Below are positions 5,859 through 13,053 of a DNA stretch of 17,832 nt, one piece after another. The stretch spans positions 1-17,832 of the forward strand of contig JACPSX010000259.1 of the NCBI GenBank assembly GCA_016193065.1, read 5' to 3'. A program made the position numbers and the translations under genes. This DNA is from Candidatus Tectimicrobiota bacterium (lineage in GTDB: Bacteria > JACPSX01). Under the pieces are notes generated by a model. It worked only from the letters and a program-made list of their open reading frames with translations, did no database searches and was not told the DNA's origin. Numbering within the stretch: position 1 is the stretch's first letter; the number at the start of each line of letters is the position of its first letter.

Positions 5859-7013
5859 ATGATCCGGCGGGCGGTACGTGAGCTTGTTCTGGAACGCCTG
5901 GGGGCCTATCCGGCTGTGTTGCTCGTCGGGCCGCGCCAGTGCGGAAAAACGACCCTGGCCCGGGCGATCGGCGGGACGTATTTCGACCTGGAACAGCAGC
6001 CCGAACGCCTGCGCCTCGACCTCGAATGGGAGACGATCGTCGCCCAGAGGAACCTGGTCATCCTGGACGAGGCCCAATCCTGGCCCGAAGTCTTCGCCCG
6101 GCTGCGCGGAGCCATCGACCGGGACCGCAAACGCACTGGCCGTTTTCTGCTCCTGGGCTCCGTCTCACCCTCGCTCATGGTGCAAGTGTCGGAGTCGCTG
6201 GCAGGTCGCTTGTCGCTGGTGGAGCTGACGCCGCTTCTATTGACCGAACTGAAAGCGAAGGTGTCGCAAGGCCGGCGATGGCTGTGTGGCGGCTATCCGG
6301 ACGGCGGCGTGCTCGAACCCAAGCGCTTTCCCCGATGGCAGCGGGATTACGCGGCGCTCCTGTCTCAGCGCGACCTGCCGGCGTGGGGCCTTCCGGCCAA
6401 GTCGCAGACGACGGATCGCCTGCTGCGCATGCTGGCCGCGCTGAACGGCCAGGCCTGGAACGCCTCGCAGGTGGGCCAAAGTCTCGGCCTGTCCTACCAG
6501 ACGGTCAACAGCTACCTCGATTATCTCGCGGGAGCCTTCCTGATCCGGAGGTTGCCGCCGTACCAGGCGAATCTCAGAAAACGATTGGTCAAGAGCCCCA
6601 AGATCTACTGGCGGGACAGCGGCCTGCTTCATACCTTGCTGAACGTATCGGACGAAAACACCTTGCTCGCCCAACCGTGGGTGGGTGCGAGCTGGGAGAG
6701 CTACGTGATCGAACAGGCGCTCGGGGTGCTTTCGAGCAAAGGGCGGACCTACGATGCCTACTACTTCAGGACCAGCGATCAATACGAGCTCGATCTCATG
6801 CTGGACTTCGGGAAGGATCTGTGGGCCATCGAGATCAAACTGACGTCCTCTCCAGGCCCCGAGGATATGGCCCGATTGGACAAGACGGCCGATCTGGTCA
6901 AGGCGTCGCGGCGCTTCCTGGTCTCGCAGACTCGCCGACCGAGCGGCGATGAACGCCGCGTCTCTTGCGACCTTCCGTCCTTCCTCGATCGCCTCCGCGA
7001 GAACGAATCGTAA
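5859..7013 (+). CDS. AAA_14/DUF4143 family ATPase
   Basis: 384 residues, full family length. Walker A GPRQCGKTT is at residues 24-32 and Walker B LVILDEAQ at about 66-73. A GRxxxxxLxPLxxxE segment follows at about 116-130. A winged-helix-like region (LGLSYQTVNSYLDYL, about 209-223) comes next. The DUF4143 C-terminal domain has YELDLMLDF...WAIEIKLT (about 309-328), the D...ExK pattern of a PD-(D/E)xK-like fold. Family members are common in bacteria and archaea, often next to toxin-antitoxin genes; their cellular role is unsettled. No ribosome site precedes the ATG, consistent with a leaderless transcript. It is the only intact gene between the toxin-antitoxin relics and the island, and is oriented opposite to nearby large genes. 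Confidence 0.9.
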   Translation: MIRRAVRELVLERLGAYPAVLLVGPRQCGKTTLARAIGGTYFDLEQQPERLRLDLEWETIVAQRNLVILDEAQSWPEVFARLRGAIDRDRKRTGRFLLLGSVSPSLMVQVSESLAGRLSLVELTPLLLTELKAKVSQGRRWLCGGYPDGGVLEPKRFPRWQRDYAALLSQRDLPAWGLPAKSQTTDRLLRMLAALNGQAWNASQVGQSLGLSYQTVNSYLDYLAGAFLIRRLPPYQANLRKRLVKSPKIYWRDSGLLHTLLNVSDENTLLAQPWVGASWESYVIEQALGVLSSKGRTYDAYYFRTSDQYELDLMLDFGKDLWAIEIKLTSSPGPEDMARLDKTADLVKASRRFLVSQTRRPSGDERRVSCDLPSFLDRLRENES

Positions 7014-7029
7014 AGGGGAAGGACTCCAT

Positions 7030-7227
7030 CCAGCCGACCTCCTCCTTCGGGCTGACGTGCTTGTCGGTGTAGGCGCAGGCGGCCTTGTTGATGGACTCCT
7101 TGAGAGCGGCAAGGGGGATCACCTCCTCTTCCGTCCCGGGGTAGAGTGGCAGGCGGAATTTCTGAGATCCGGGCAGCTCAAGCAACAGGCACTGTTGCCC
7201 GTCCCCGGCATGAGGACGAACGGGTCG
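7030..7227 (-). pseudogene. Unidentified minus-strand gene scrap next to the ATPase
   Basis: Reading leftward from about 7227, the minus strand gives GDGQQCLLLELPGSQKFRLP and TEEEVIPLAALKESINKAAC, then AYTDKHVSPKEEVGWMESF, after which it becomes antisense of the ATPase. The composition looks like a genuine protein (a strand-rich part, then a helix), but I do not recognise it and there is no good start. It is directly downstream of the duplicated hydrolase 3' end and may be what followed that gene in an ancestor. Confidence 0.35.
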
Positions 7228-7302
7228 TCAAAAGCGATGGTTGAAAAATACACTCTTCACAACGCCCGCCGTATCCATGACCACCCGCAGCACCATATGG
7301 TT
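7227..7302. repeat. Left copy of a 76-bp direct repeat (hydrolase 3' end)
   Basis: Matches 11024-11099 with two mismatches. On the minus strand it encodes the C-terminus NHMVLRVVMDTAGVVKSVFF followed by NHRF and a stop, identical but for one residue to the end of the intact hydrolase at 11025. A further 8-bp match (cccggcat) sits at the same distance beyond the stop in both copies, so the homology may once have been longer. It is cut off on its 5' side at 7302, where the DUF1156 remnant begins. Confidence 0.9.
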
Positions 7303-7600
7303 TCCCCCCTGCCCTGCGCAGGTGCTGAGCCGTAGGGACGACTTTGCCCTGGACGCTCGGCAGAAGCTGTCGTGCTTTCCGCTTGAAGCCCTCCGGGCAA
7401 CGCGAATCACACGGGTCCGGCCAGCAGCCCAAGCAGCATTGTCCGGCAGGCGCGAGGGGTCGCCTCGGCCACCAAAGGTGCAATATCGAGATGTGCCCGT
7501 GCAGTGGCGACTTGTCCCGAACACTCTCCGCTGAGATCTCCCGGATCGGGAGCGCCACCTCGATCAGGCGGGGGCAAGTTGTGTCGTTTTGTATGGTCAT
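7303..7600 (-). pseudogene. DUF1156 DNA methylase, N-terminal remnant
   Basis: From the ATG at 7600 the minus strand reads MTIQNDTTCPRLIEVALPIR and EISAESVRDKSPLHGHISIL, then HLWWPRRPLA. RLIEVALPIxEIxxESxRDKSxxHGHISTLHxWWARRPLA is the diagnostic start of DUF1156 proteins, large (about 900-residue) adenine-specific methylase-like proteins found in phage-defence clusters. Later residues (DPCDSRCPEGFKRKARQLLP) still follow the family but with poor substitutions around PAGQCCLGCW. At 7303 the sequence passes into the duplicated hydrolase end. About 100 of some 900 residues remain, so it is inactive. Confidence 0.75.
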
Positions 7601-7722
7601 TTGCGTTCTCTCAGCATATACGCCCGGTACGGGTCCTTGGGACCGCTGCTTCGCCAGCGTAAACGGACAGGATACCTCGGCGAAGAGCTCGGACGCTACT
7701 CGGACATCAATATCGTCCGAGT
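7601..7722. other. Short decayed segment inside the island
   Basis: On the minus strand one frame reads EMNSDDIDVRVASELFAEVS without a stop into the DUF1156 start. It may be the tail of the preceding chimera in another frame. I do not recognise it. Confidence 0.25.
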
Positions 7723-8040
7723 TCATTTCCGAGCATGGCTGCTCATCAAGGAATGTGTTTCGGGCCAGCCGCGACTGCGCTCGTAGCGCATGGCCACGTC
7801 CATGGCGATGGACTCGACCTCGTTGTCCCGGCGCATCGGAACACCCTTCGACGGCCCTTCTTCCTCGCTTTCCACGGTGGCCATGGGCACTGGAGCAATC
7901 ACGGCTTCCGTCAGGAGATCGGGGAGATCGGCGGTCAGGCGCTCGAAGCTGCGCACACCGAACAGGTCGAGCAGCCACTGGTGGAGCACCAGCCGTTGCT
8001 CGAAGCGCAGTCTATCGGCTGTCTTCGACTGCCTGGGCAT
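7723..8040 (-). pseudogene. Chimeric helicase relic: helicase N-terminus fused to a DUF3883 fragment
   Basis: 105 codons from an ATG at 8040 that overlaps the stop of the DUF4276 gene (ATGA). Residues 1-39, starting MPRQSKTADRLRFEQRLVLH, resemble the extreme N-terminus of large DEAD/DEAH helicases of restriction-type systems. From about residue 75 the text changes to VESIAMDVAMRYERSRGW, the opening of the DUF3883 domain that lies near the C-terminus of large SNF2-type helicases, and then collapses at PETHSLMSSHARK. This is what a large in-frame deletion would leave. An alternative is a short coincidental protein, but the two matches and the conserved overlap argue against it. Confidence 0.55.
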
Positions 8041-8732
8041 CAGACTCCGATCCCCTGTCTAAGTCGTTCCAACTTGCGAATCCATTCGTCAAAGTGTCTG
8101 CACTTCGACCGGAGCGCGGAAAGCCCGATCTTTTCGGCCACCAGCGGTCCTGCGGAGACCTTCATCCCCTCATACTCCGGAATTTCCTTTATGATGCGCT
8201 TGGAAGGCGCGGCGTCATCCCCGTCGTCAATCAACTCGGGAGAATTGAATTCGGATGCCATCTGAATGAGGTTCTGAATAGCGGCGTCGTGTTCGAGGTA
8301 TATCCAGTCCAGTTTTCGCGGGTCAGCCAACAACAACGCCTCAAACTCGTGAAGTTGAATGTACGGAACAAATCGCGAATTCCCAATGTCTTTGTGCATA
8401 GCATTTTCCAGAGCCGATACGCGACCATAGGGATCGGTTATCCCGTGTGCGTTTTCATAGCCGGGGAAATTGCTCGGCAAGGCGTAAAGGTCAAACATGG
8501 TGGTGAAGACCACGTCTGGATTCTGATCTTCCTTCATCCACAATTGGATGTCCCTCTTGGCTTGTTCGTAGCTTCGAAGACCGCCCCGATATTTGACCCC
8601 ACGCTTTCGGCTTGTCATGACACAGCGGACCTTGCCCCAAACGGAGCAATTTGCCAGATGGGGAATCAGTATCCGGTTGACGAAGGTTTCCTCCGTTTGG
8701 CCTTCAACGATAAAGTGAAGCCTCACACTCAT
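8040..8732 (-). CDS. DUF4276 family (TOPRIM-like) protein partnering the AAA ATPase
   Basis: 230 residues. The N-terminus MSVRLHFIVEGQTEETFVNR has the family's VEGxTE motif. Next come the FTTMFDLYALPSNFPG segment and IQLHEFEALLLADP, both typical of DUF4276. The Glu in VEGQTE and the Asp in MFDLY fit the acidic residues of a TOPRIM-like metal site, as in OLD-family nucleases; catalysis is inferred. The ATG at 8732 was chosen because it overlaps the ATPase stop as ATGA and has GGAGGG eight bases upstream; the frame is open 21 codons further. DUF4276 genes commonly sit directly after an AAA15/AAA21 ATPase, as here. Full length, no disruption seen. Confidence 0.85.
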   Translation of the reverse strand: MSVRLHFIVEGQTEETFVNRILIPHLANCSVWGKVRCVMTSRKRGVKYRGGLRSYEQAKRDIQLWMKEDQNPDVVFTTMFDLYALPSNFPGYENAHGITDPYGRVSALENAMHKDIGNSRFVPYIQLHEFEALLLADPRKLDWIYLEHDAAIQNLIQMASEFNSPELIDDGDDAAPSKRIIKEIPEYEGMKVSAGPLVAEKIGLSALRSKCRHFDEWIRKLERLRQGIGV

Positions 8733-9841
8733 GCTGGCCGCCCTCCGAGCACATTCTTTTCCCACAACTCGGAGAGCGAATAGTTCTTCAGCCACTCCTC
8801 AAGGGCTCTGCCGTCCAAGCGACAAAACTTGGATTCTCGCTGTTCGCGCTCCACCACGACAATGTCGTTCGGCTCGAAGCAGTCAACGAGGGCCATCGAT
8901 TGCGTTGCCACAATGACCTGAGTCTTCTCCGAAACGCCGCGAATCAGTCCTCCCACTAGGTTGATGGCGTAGGGATGAAGCCCAAGCTCCGGTTCGTCGA
9001 GAATCAAAACATCTGGAAGGTCCCTTTCGGGCTGGAGGAGAAGCGTCACCAACGCCATCGCCCGCAGCATGCCGTCCGCAGCTTGCGATGCGTTGAACAC
9101 TCGGTCACTGCTTTGCTCACGCCATTTCAAGAGGAGCCTGCTGTTCTCCGGCTCCAACTCGAAGTCGGCAAAGAACGGCAGGATCAGCCGGATCGTCTCC
9201 ACGATTCGCGAGTAATACCTGGGCTCATTTTGTTGCAAGCGGCGCAGGAAGGGTGCCAGGTTAGCGGCGTCTTCTTTGAGCCAGCGGTTGTCTTCCACGT
9301 CCCATTTGCTGCGCATTCGAGCCGTAGCCGAGGTGTTGTGGAACTGGTACACGATGATCTTGCGCAGGAGACCGAGAATCACTCGGGCCGTGGTATTGCC
9401 CTCGTCAGCCTTCGCGATGAGGTTCGGCTCCCGATGTCCGGCACCCAGTTCCTGCCAATAGGCTGGTGACGGCAATCCCTCTTTGGAGAAACGGAATCGT
9501 TCATCGGTGTAAATCAGTGTATCGCCCGCGGCAAAGACGAGCCGAAAAGTATATTGGTTTTCCCCGGCGTTGGTCACCAATGTCAGGTCAGCTTCGATTT
9601 CGCGGGTTATGGCCGGCCCATCGTGTAGCAGGGCACTCGCCCCGCCCAATTCGCTGACGTGAACTTGCAGGTTTCCAGGCGAAGCGAGCGTCCAGGAGAG
9701 CATTCGAAAGAAGGAGATGAAGTTCGACTTTCCCGCGCCGTTCGGACCGATGAGTACGGTTAGGGAACCGGGCTTGAAATCCGAAAGGTCGCGGATGGTC
9801 TTAAATCCCTTTAGGGTCAATTTCCCCAATCGGTTTCGCAT
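8729..9841 (-). CDS. AAA15/AAA21-type (SMC/OLD-like) ATPase of a defence pair
   Basis: 370 residues. Walker A IGPNGAGKSN is at 31-40, an ABC-like signature SQAADGMLR at 252-260, and Walker B VLILDEPELGLHP at 278-290, followed by VIVATQSMALVDCF (309-322) where the usual switch His is replaced by Gln314. The N-terminus LTLKGFKTIRDLSDF is typical for RecF/OLD-like ATPases. It lacks the C-terminal TOPRIM domain of single-chain OLD proteins; that function may be supplied by the overlapping DUF4276 gene. The start at 9841 has AGGAGG six bases upstream, and the gene begins nine bases after the preceding chimera's stop. No frameshift or missing motif, so this pair may be the only working part of the island. 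Confidence 0.9.
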   Translation of the reverse strand: MRNRLGKLTLKGFKTIRDLSDFKPGSLTVLIGPNGAGKSNFISFFRMLSWTLASPGNLQVHVSELGGASALLHDGPAITREIEADLTLVTNAGENQYTFRLVFAAGDTLIYTDERFRFSKEGLPSPAYWQELGAGHREPNLIAKADEGNTTARVILGLLRKIIVYQFHNTSATARMRSKWDVEDNRWLKEDAANLAPFLRRLQQNEPRYYSRIVETIRLILPFFADFELEPENSRLLLKWREQSSDRVFNASQAADGMLRAMALVTLLLQPERDLPDVLILDEPELGLHPYAINLVGGLIRGVSEKTQVIVATQSMALVDCFEPNDIVVVEREQRESKFCRLDGRALEEWLKNYSLSELWEKNVLGGRPA

Positions 9842-9850
9842 TGGTGCCTC

Positions 9851-10624
9851 CTACACGTCCTGCACGTCGAACATGAGCCGCCTGAATTCCTCCTCGATGA
9901 GCCGGACTTTCCAGGTCTGGTCGAGCTTGCGGAGGTTCTCCAGGTTGTTGTCGCCGTTCATGTAGATGACGTCGAATTCCTGGTCCTTGGTGCTGTAGCC
10001 CTGCTTGCGCAACCACGCGTCGAGGGCCTGCTGTGGCCCCGTGCGCTTGACCTTGAGGTTGTTGAACGTGTCCTCGTAGGATTCGAGGCGGAGGACCTTC
10101 ACAATACGCGGGCTGCGCTCGGCCTCTTCTTCCGTGGCCATCCGTTTCGGCTTTCCGTCCTTCCACTGGACGGGACGAACATCGGACGCGCGGGCGCTGG
10201 CGAAGTGCGTCGACGTGACCACGATCTCGTCCGCCTCAAAGGGATTGGGCACCCCCCGAGCCTGTCGGTCCCGGTACTCCTTCGCGTCGAGGATGACCGT
10301 CGGCAGGTTGAACTTCTCCGCGAGCTCGAGCGCCCACTGCTTGCGAATGGATGCGGGGCAGATGACGAGGAGCCGTCGCCGCCTTTCGGCCCAGAGCTGG
10401 CAGAGGACCAGGCCGGCCTCGATGGTTTTCCCAAGACCGACCTCGTCCGCGAGAAGGACGCCCTTGGAGATAGGAGACCGGAAGGCGAACAGTGCCGCCT
10501 CGATCTGGTGCGGATTCAGATCAACGCACGCGTCGAAAAGGGACCGGGAAAGACCCTCCACCCCTGCCCCGCCGATGCGGGTCAGCTCGCACGCAAAGTA
10601 CTTGGCGTGGTAGGCCGTGCTCAT
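9851..10624 (-). pseudogene. Chimera of SNF2-type helicase N-terminus and DNA methylase C-terminus
   Basis: 257 codons, continuous. Residues 1-140 are the start of a large SNF2-like defence helicase: LNPHQIEAALFAF, motif I LLADEVGLGKTIEAG (57-71), motif Ia LLVICPASIRKQW (85-97) and a strand DEIVVTS. All later helicase motifs (DEAH, VI) are absent. From about 147 the text becomes RPVQWKDGKPKRM and IVKVLRLESYEDTFNNLK, then GDNNLENL and WKVRLIEEEFRRLMFDVQDV, which I recognise as late and C-terminal parts of large site-specific methylases of restriction systems. A second jump near residue 203 is likely. An internal deletion of several kilobases joining two genes in frame explains this. The start overlaps the XRE gene stop (ATGA). 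Without helicase motifs it cannot be an active translocase. Confidence 0.65.
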
Positions 10625-10845
10625 CGTGGAGTCTTCCCCTTCGGTCGCTTGTTCTCGCTTTCATCCAGCTCGCGTTTCATCTCCAAGAGTCGTTTTACGA
10701 GAAAAGGGAGGGGTACTCGCTTGCCGTTCTCCCAGTGGTTCACGGTGCTGTAGGTGACGCCGACCGTCTGGGCGAACTGCTCCTGGGTGAGATCGAGCCG
10801 TTGTCGAAGCTCTTTGATGAGCGCCGGAATGGCCTCATTCTTCAT
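10621..10845 (-). CDS. XRE-family helix-turn-helix regulator
   Basis: 74 residues. The HTH is clear: IKELRQRLDLTQEQFAQTVG then VTYSTVNHWENGKRVP (about residues 10-45), the classic XRE/Cro fold, with a basic tail (NKRPKGKTPR). It probably represses or tunes the downstream defence operon. The ATG at 10845 was chosen for GAGGTGG six bases upstream; an ATG seven codons earlier is possible. Its stop overlaps the start of the helicase chimera (ATGA), so it is the first gene of the island's operon. A promoter with an inverted repeat lies directly upstream. Confidence 0.88.
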   Translation of the reverse strand: MKNEAIPALIKELRQRLDLTQEQFAQTVGVTYSTVNHWENGKRVPLPFLVKRLLEMKRELDESENKRPKGKTPR

Positions 10846-10885
10846 GGAGCCACCTCGAACCTTCATTTTGCGGACGCGATGGGAA

Positions 10886-10928
10886 CATGTAGGGCGATAT
10901 GCTAGCTTACATGATGGGGTGTTGTCAA
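10886..10928 (-). promoter_or_regulatory. Promoter and candidate operator of the defence island
   Basis: On the minus strand TTGACA (10928-10923) is followed after 18 bases by TAGCAT (10904-10899). The inverted repeat CATGTA (10886-10891) / TACATG (10908-10913), centred on a GCTAGC palindrome region, overlaps the -10. Its position suits autorepression by the XRE protein encoded 40 bases downstream. Confidence 0.55.
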
Positions 10929-11023
10929 TCTTCCTTCTCGTCCCGGGGCCGGAGTGGCTGGAATCCGGACAGACCACGCTGCGGGCATCATCGTCCGTCT
11001 CCCGGCATCGGGGCAGGTGGGCG

Positions 11024-11099
11024 GTCAAAAGCGATGGTTGAAATATACACTCTTCACAACCCCCGCCGTATCCATGACCACCCGCAGCACCATATGGTT
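11024..11099. repeat. Right copy of the 76-bp direct repeat (inside intact hydrolase 3' end)
   Basis: Same orientation as 7227-7302, two mismatches. This copy is the natural 3' end and stop codon of the hydrolase gene. Between the copies lie only the defence island genes. Confidence 0.9.
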
Positions 11100-11963
11100 G
11101 GTCTCCCCGTCAGCCCCAAAGCGGATGTCGCGGTATTCGACGATGTGCTCCCCGCCACTCTCGAGATAACGGATCCAGGGAAAGCGGGCGAACCACAGGA
11201 ACAGGCGAACCGATTCCGCCGCATCGCTCCGCTCCACATAGCGGTTCCGGGGTGCCTGAATGTAGGAGCGAACGTCCATGTTGCCGCCGGGCCAGGGGGC
11301 CACTGCAGCCTGGTACAGGCGACCAGGCGCCTGAGCCACGGCCCTCCATCGGAAAGGGCTGTGAAGGCGGGGAACTACTCCGATCCGGTCGGCCGCGATC
11401 ACTCGCCGGTCCAGCTCCGCGGCAAACCGCGCCTGGGCCGCCGCCTTGGCCCCGGCAGCCAGGGCAAGGTAGAGGACCGCAACGCTCAGGCCGGCCCACA
11501 CCGCGCGCGCTGCAAGTCGGGGCCGCCGCCAGGCCACCAGCAGGGGGACGGCAAAGGTGGCGGTGAGGATCGGATCTATGATGAAGGCCAAGTCCCAGGC
11601 CAGGCGCGCGTCGCTGAACGGATAAAATACCTGGATGCCGAACGAAGTGATCAGGTCCAGGCCGATGTGGACCAGAATTCCGAGGTAGACCAAACCCACG
11701 AGCTTCCCATACTGCTTGTGGGCACCCCACCGGTAGATGGGCCAGGCAACCAGAAGGGCCAGGAGGATCCCACCGAGGAGCGAGTGAGTCAGTCCTCGGT
11801 GGTACTTGATGGCCGCAAACTGATCCCAGAGCCCCATGACGCTGTCCAGATCCGGGGCGATTGCACCGGCGGTCACCGCCAGGAGAGCAGACCGACCAAT
11901 CCGCTGGCGGAAGCCCGCGTTGGCCACTGCGATACCGGATAGGGTGTGAGTTATGAAGTCCAT
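11025..11963 (-). CDS. YdjM/YbcI-like membrane-bound metal-dependent hydrolase
   Basis: 312 residues. The family's metal-binding motifs are present: His6 in ITHTLSG, APDLDS (about 36-41), HRGLTHS (about 55-61) and HIGLDLITS (about 98-106). Several transmembrane helices follow (LLGGILLALLVAWPIY, LVGLVYLGILVHIGL, AGLSVAVLYLALAAG). After about residue 175 a soluble region ends with VVKSVYFNHRF. The family is predicted to be membrane hydrolases; substrates are unknown. The start at 11963 has GGGAGAA about ten bases upstream. It follows the rhodanese gene by 82 bases on the same strand. Its last 76 bases are duplicated at 7227-7302. Confidence 0.88.
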   Translation of the reverse strand: MDFITHTLSGIAVANAGFRQRIGRSALLAVTAGAIAPDLDSVMGLWDQFAAIKYHRGLTHSLLGGILLALLVAWPIYRWGAHKQYGKLVGLVYLGILVHIGLDLITSFGIQVFYPFSDARLAWDLAFIIDPILTATFAVPLLVAWRRPRLAARAVWAGLSVAVLYLALAAGAKAAAQARFAAELDRRVIAADRIGVVPRLHSPFRWRAVAQAPGRLYQAAVAPWPGGNMDVRSYIQAPRNRYVERSDAAESVRLFLWFARFPWIRYLESGGEHIVEYRDIRFGADGETNHMVLRVVMDTAGVVKSVYFNHRF

Positions 11964-12045
11964 GTACGATACGTTCTCCCGCAGGTGGGTCCGCGTCGAG
12001 CCAGTGCGAATTTGATCCGCAAGCTGGCCCGACCGCCTCGATCAT

Positions 12046-12483
12046 TCAACGCTGCCGATTCCCCAAAGGGAAACCGGCTCTCTGCCAGGCAATCATGCCG
12101 CCCTTCAAGTCAAACACATTTGTGTAACCCAATCCAGCCAGAGTCCGCGCGGCAATTTCCGACATTGTCCCGCTGCGGCAGTAGATAACGATCTTTGCCT
12201 TCTTATCTTTGGGGAACCGGTCCAGGTTTCTCTCCACTTCATTGTATGGCACATGGAGATCCGTGCCCTTTATCTCTCCTTCGTACGGGATGTGGACGTT
12301 GACAAAAAGAAAGTCCTTTGCCCTGAGAATCTTTTCCAAATCTTTTGCCGTCAGTTCGGCGTACTTTGCCACCTGGTTCTGCGATCCAGACTGTTGCGCA
12401 AACGCATCCCGAGTGGAAAAAGAACTGGCCAAGATAACAACCAGCCCGATAAGAATTCCCTGAACCATCCCTTTGACAACCAT
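12046..12483 (-). CDS. Periplasmic single-domain rhodanese
   Basis: 145 residues. A signal peptide covers residues 1-30 (VQGILIGLVVILASSF, cleavage after AFA). One rhodanese domain carries the active-site loop YCRSGTMS with Cys102 and ends with VFDLKGGMIAWQRAGFPL. It should handle sulfane sulfur or persulfides in the periplasm. The start at 12483 follows a strong GGAGGGAGGAG. It lies between the YkgJ-like gene and the hydrolase on the same strand, and is the second rhodanese of the window after the one at 3040. Confidence 0.9.
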   Translation of the reverse strand: MVVKGMVQGILIGLVVILASSFSTRDAFAQQSGSQNQVAKYAELTAKDLEKILRAKDFLFVNVHIPYEGEIKGTDLHVPYNEVERNLDRFPKDKKAKIVIYCRSGTMSEIAARTLAGLGYTNVFDLKGGMIAWQRAGFPLGNRQR

Positions 12484-12586
12484 CTCTCCTCCCTCCTGTC
12501 CATCCTCCTGTTTCAGCGCCTCGCCCTGAGTACCTGATCTCTTCTGAACAAACCCGGTTAGCAACCACTTGCCAGAAAAGAAAAAA

Positions 12587-13018
12587 TTAAAGATCCGGAT
12601 CGTACTTGGGCCGCCGATCCCAGAGCACTGGAAACGATGGGGCAGGAACAACTTCGGGCCGCCGGATCGGGAAAGAGTAACTGCAAACCCCGCCTAGGTC
12701 GCGCAGATCCCGCTCATCAATGGGGAACCGCTTGCACACGTCAGGCCTGCACGTGTTGTAGATGAGGCAGCAGTCTCCCTTGAGGTAAGGGCAGGAAAAA
12801 ACCAGTTTGCAGCAGGCGCCGCACTGGTTGCAGGAGCCCTGCCGCAGGGTCATTTGTTGCTCGACGTAATGCAGGGCAAACAGGCAGAACCCAAATCGCC
12901 TGATTTTTCCCCACAACAGGCGCAGTCCTCTGACAGAAAAAAACGTCGGTACAACCGTAAGACAACGAAAGGGATGGGCGAGCATCTTCGCCACAATGAT
13001 CGACTGGCCTCTGAGCAC
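12587..13018 (-). CDS. YkgJ-like Cys-rich (CxxCGxCC) protein
   Basis: 143 residues from a GTG at 13018 with GGAGG eight bases upstream. The C-terminal two thirds carry CNQCGACCKLVFSCPYL, then DCCLIYNTC and DVCKRFPIDERDLRDLGGVC, the pattern of the YkgJ family, thought to bind zinc, iron or an Fe-S cluster. The 55 residues before it include hydrophobic pieces and may form a membrane association region. A shorter product from the ATG at 12853 would keep all cysteines but has a poor ribosome site. It lies 35 bases after the thioredoxin-like gene. Confidence 0.8.
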   Translation of the reverse strand: MLRGQSIIVAKMLAHPFRCLTVVPTFFSVRGLRLLWGKIRRFGFCLFALHYVEQQMTLRQGSCNQCGACCKLVFSCPYLKGDCCLIYNTCRPDVCKRFPIDERDLRDLGGVCSYSFPIRRPEVVPAPSFPVLWDRRPKYDPDL

Positions 13019-13053
13019 GTTGGTCCTCCCGATGGCATCTAAAATTCAAATCC

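Noticed and set aside
5939-6952. 337-codon plus-strand frame inside the ATPase
   Set aside because: Overlaps the AAA_14 ATPase in another frame and is Arg/Pro/Ala rich, as expected of a shadow.
6237-7112. 291-codon minus-strand frame antisense to the ATPase
   Set aside because: No motif, no ribosome site, composition of a shadow frame.
7227-7302. 76-bp repeat considered as an insertion-sequence end or CRISPR unit
   Set aside because: It is coding sequence of the hydrolase C-terminus, occurs only twice here, is not an inverted repeat and has no transposase nearby.
7344-8783. 479-codon plus-strand open frame across the defence island
   Set aside because: It is antisense to the DUF4276 gene and its ATGA-linked neighbours. 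The protein has no recognisable motif and a shadow-like composition.
10899-10928. Minus-strand promoter considered as driving the membrane hydrolase
   Set aside because: It points away from the hydrolase body and toward the XRE gene; the hydrolase starts at 11963.
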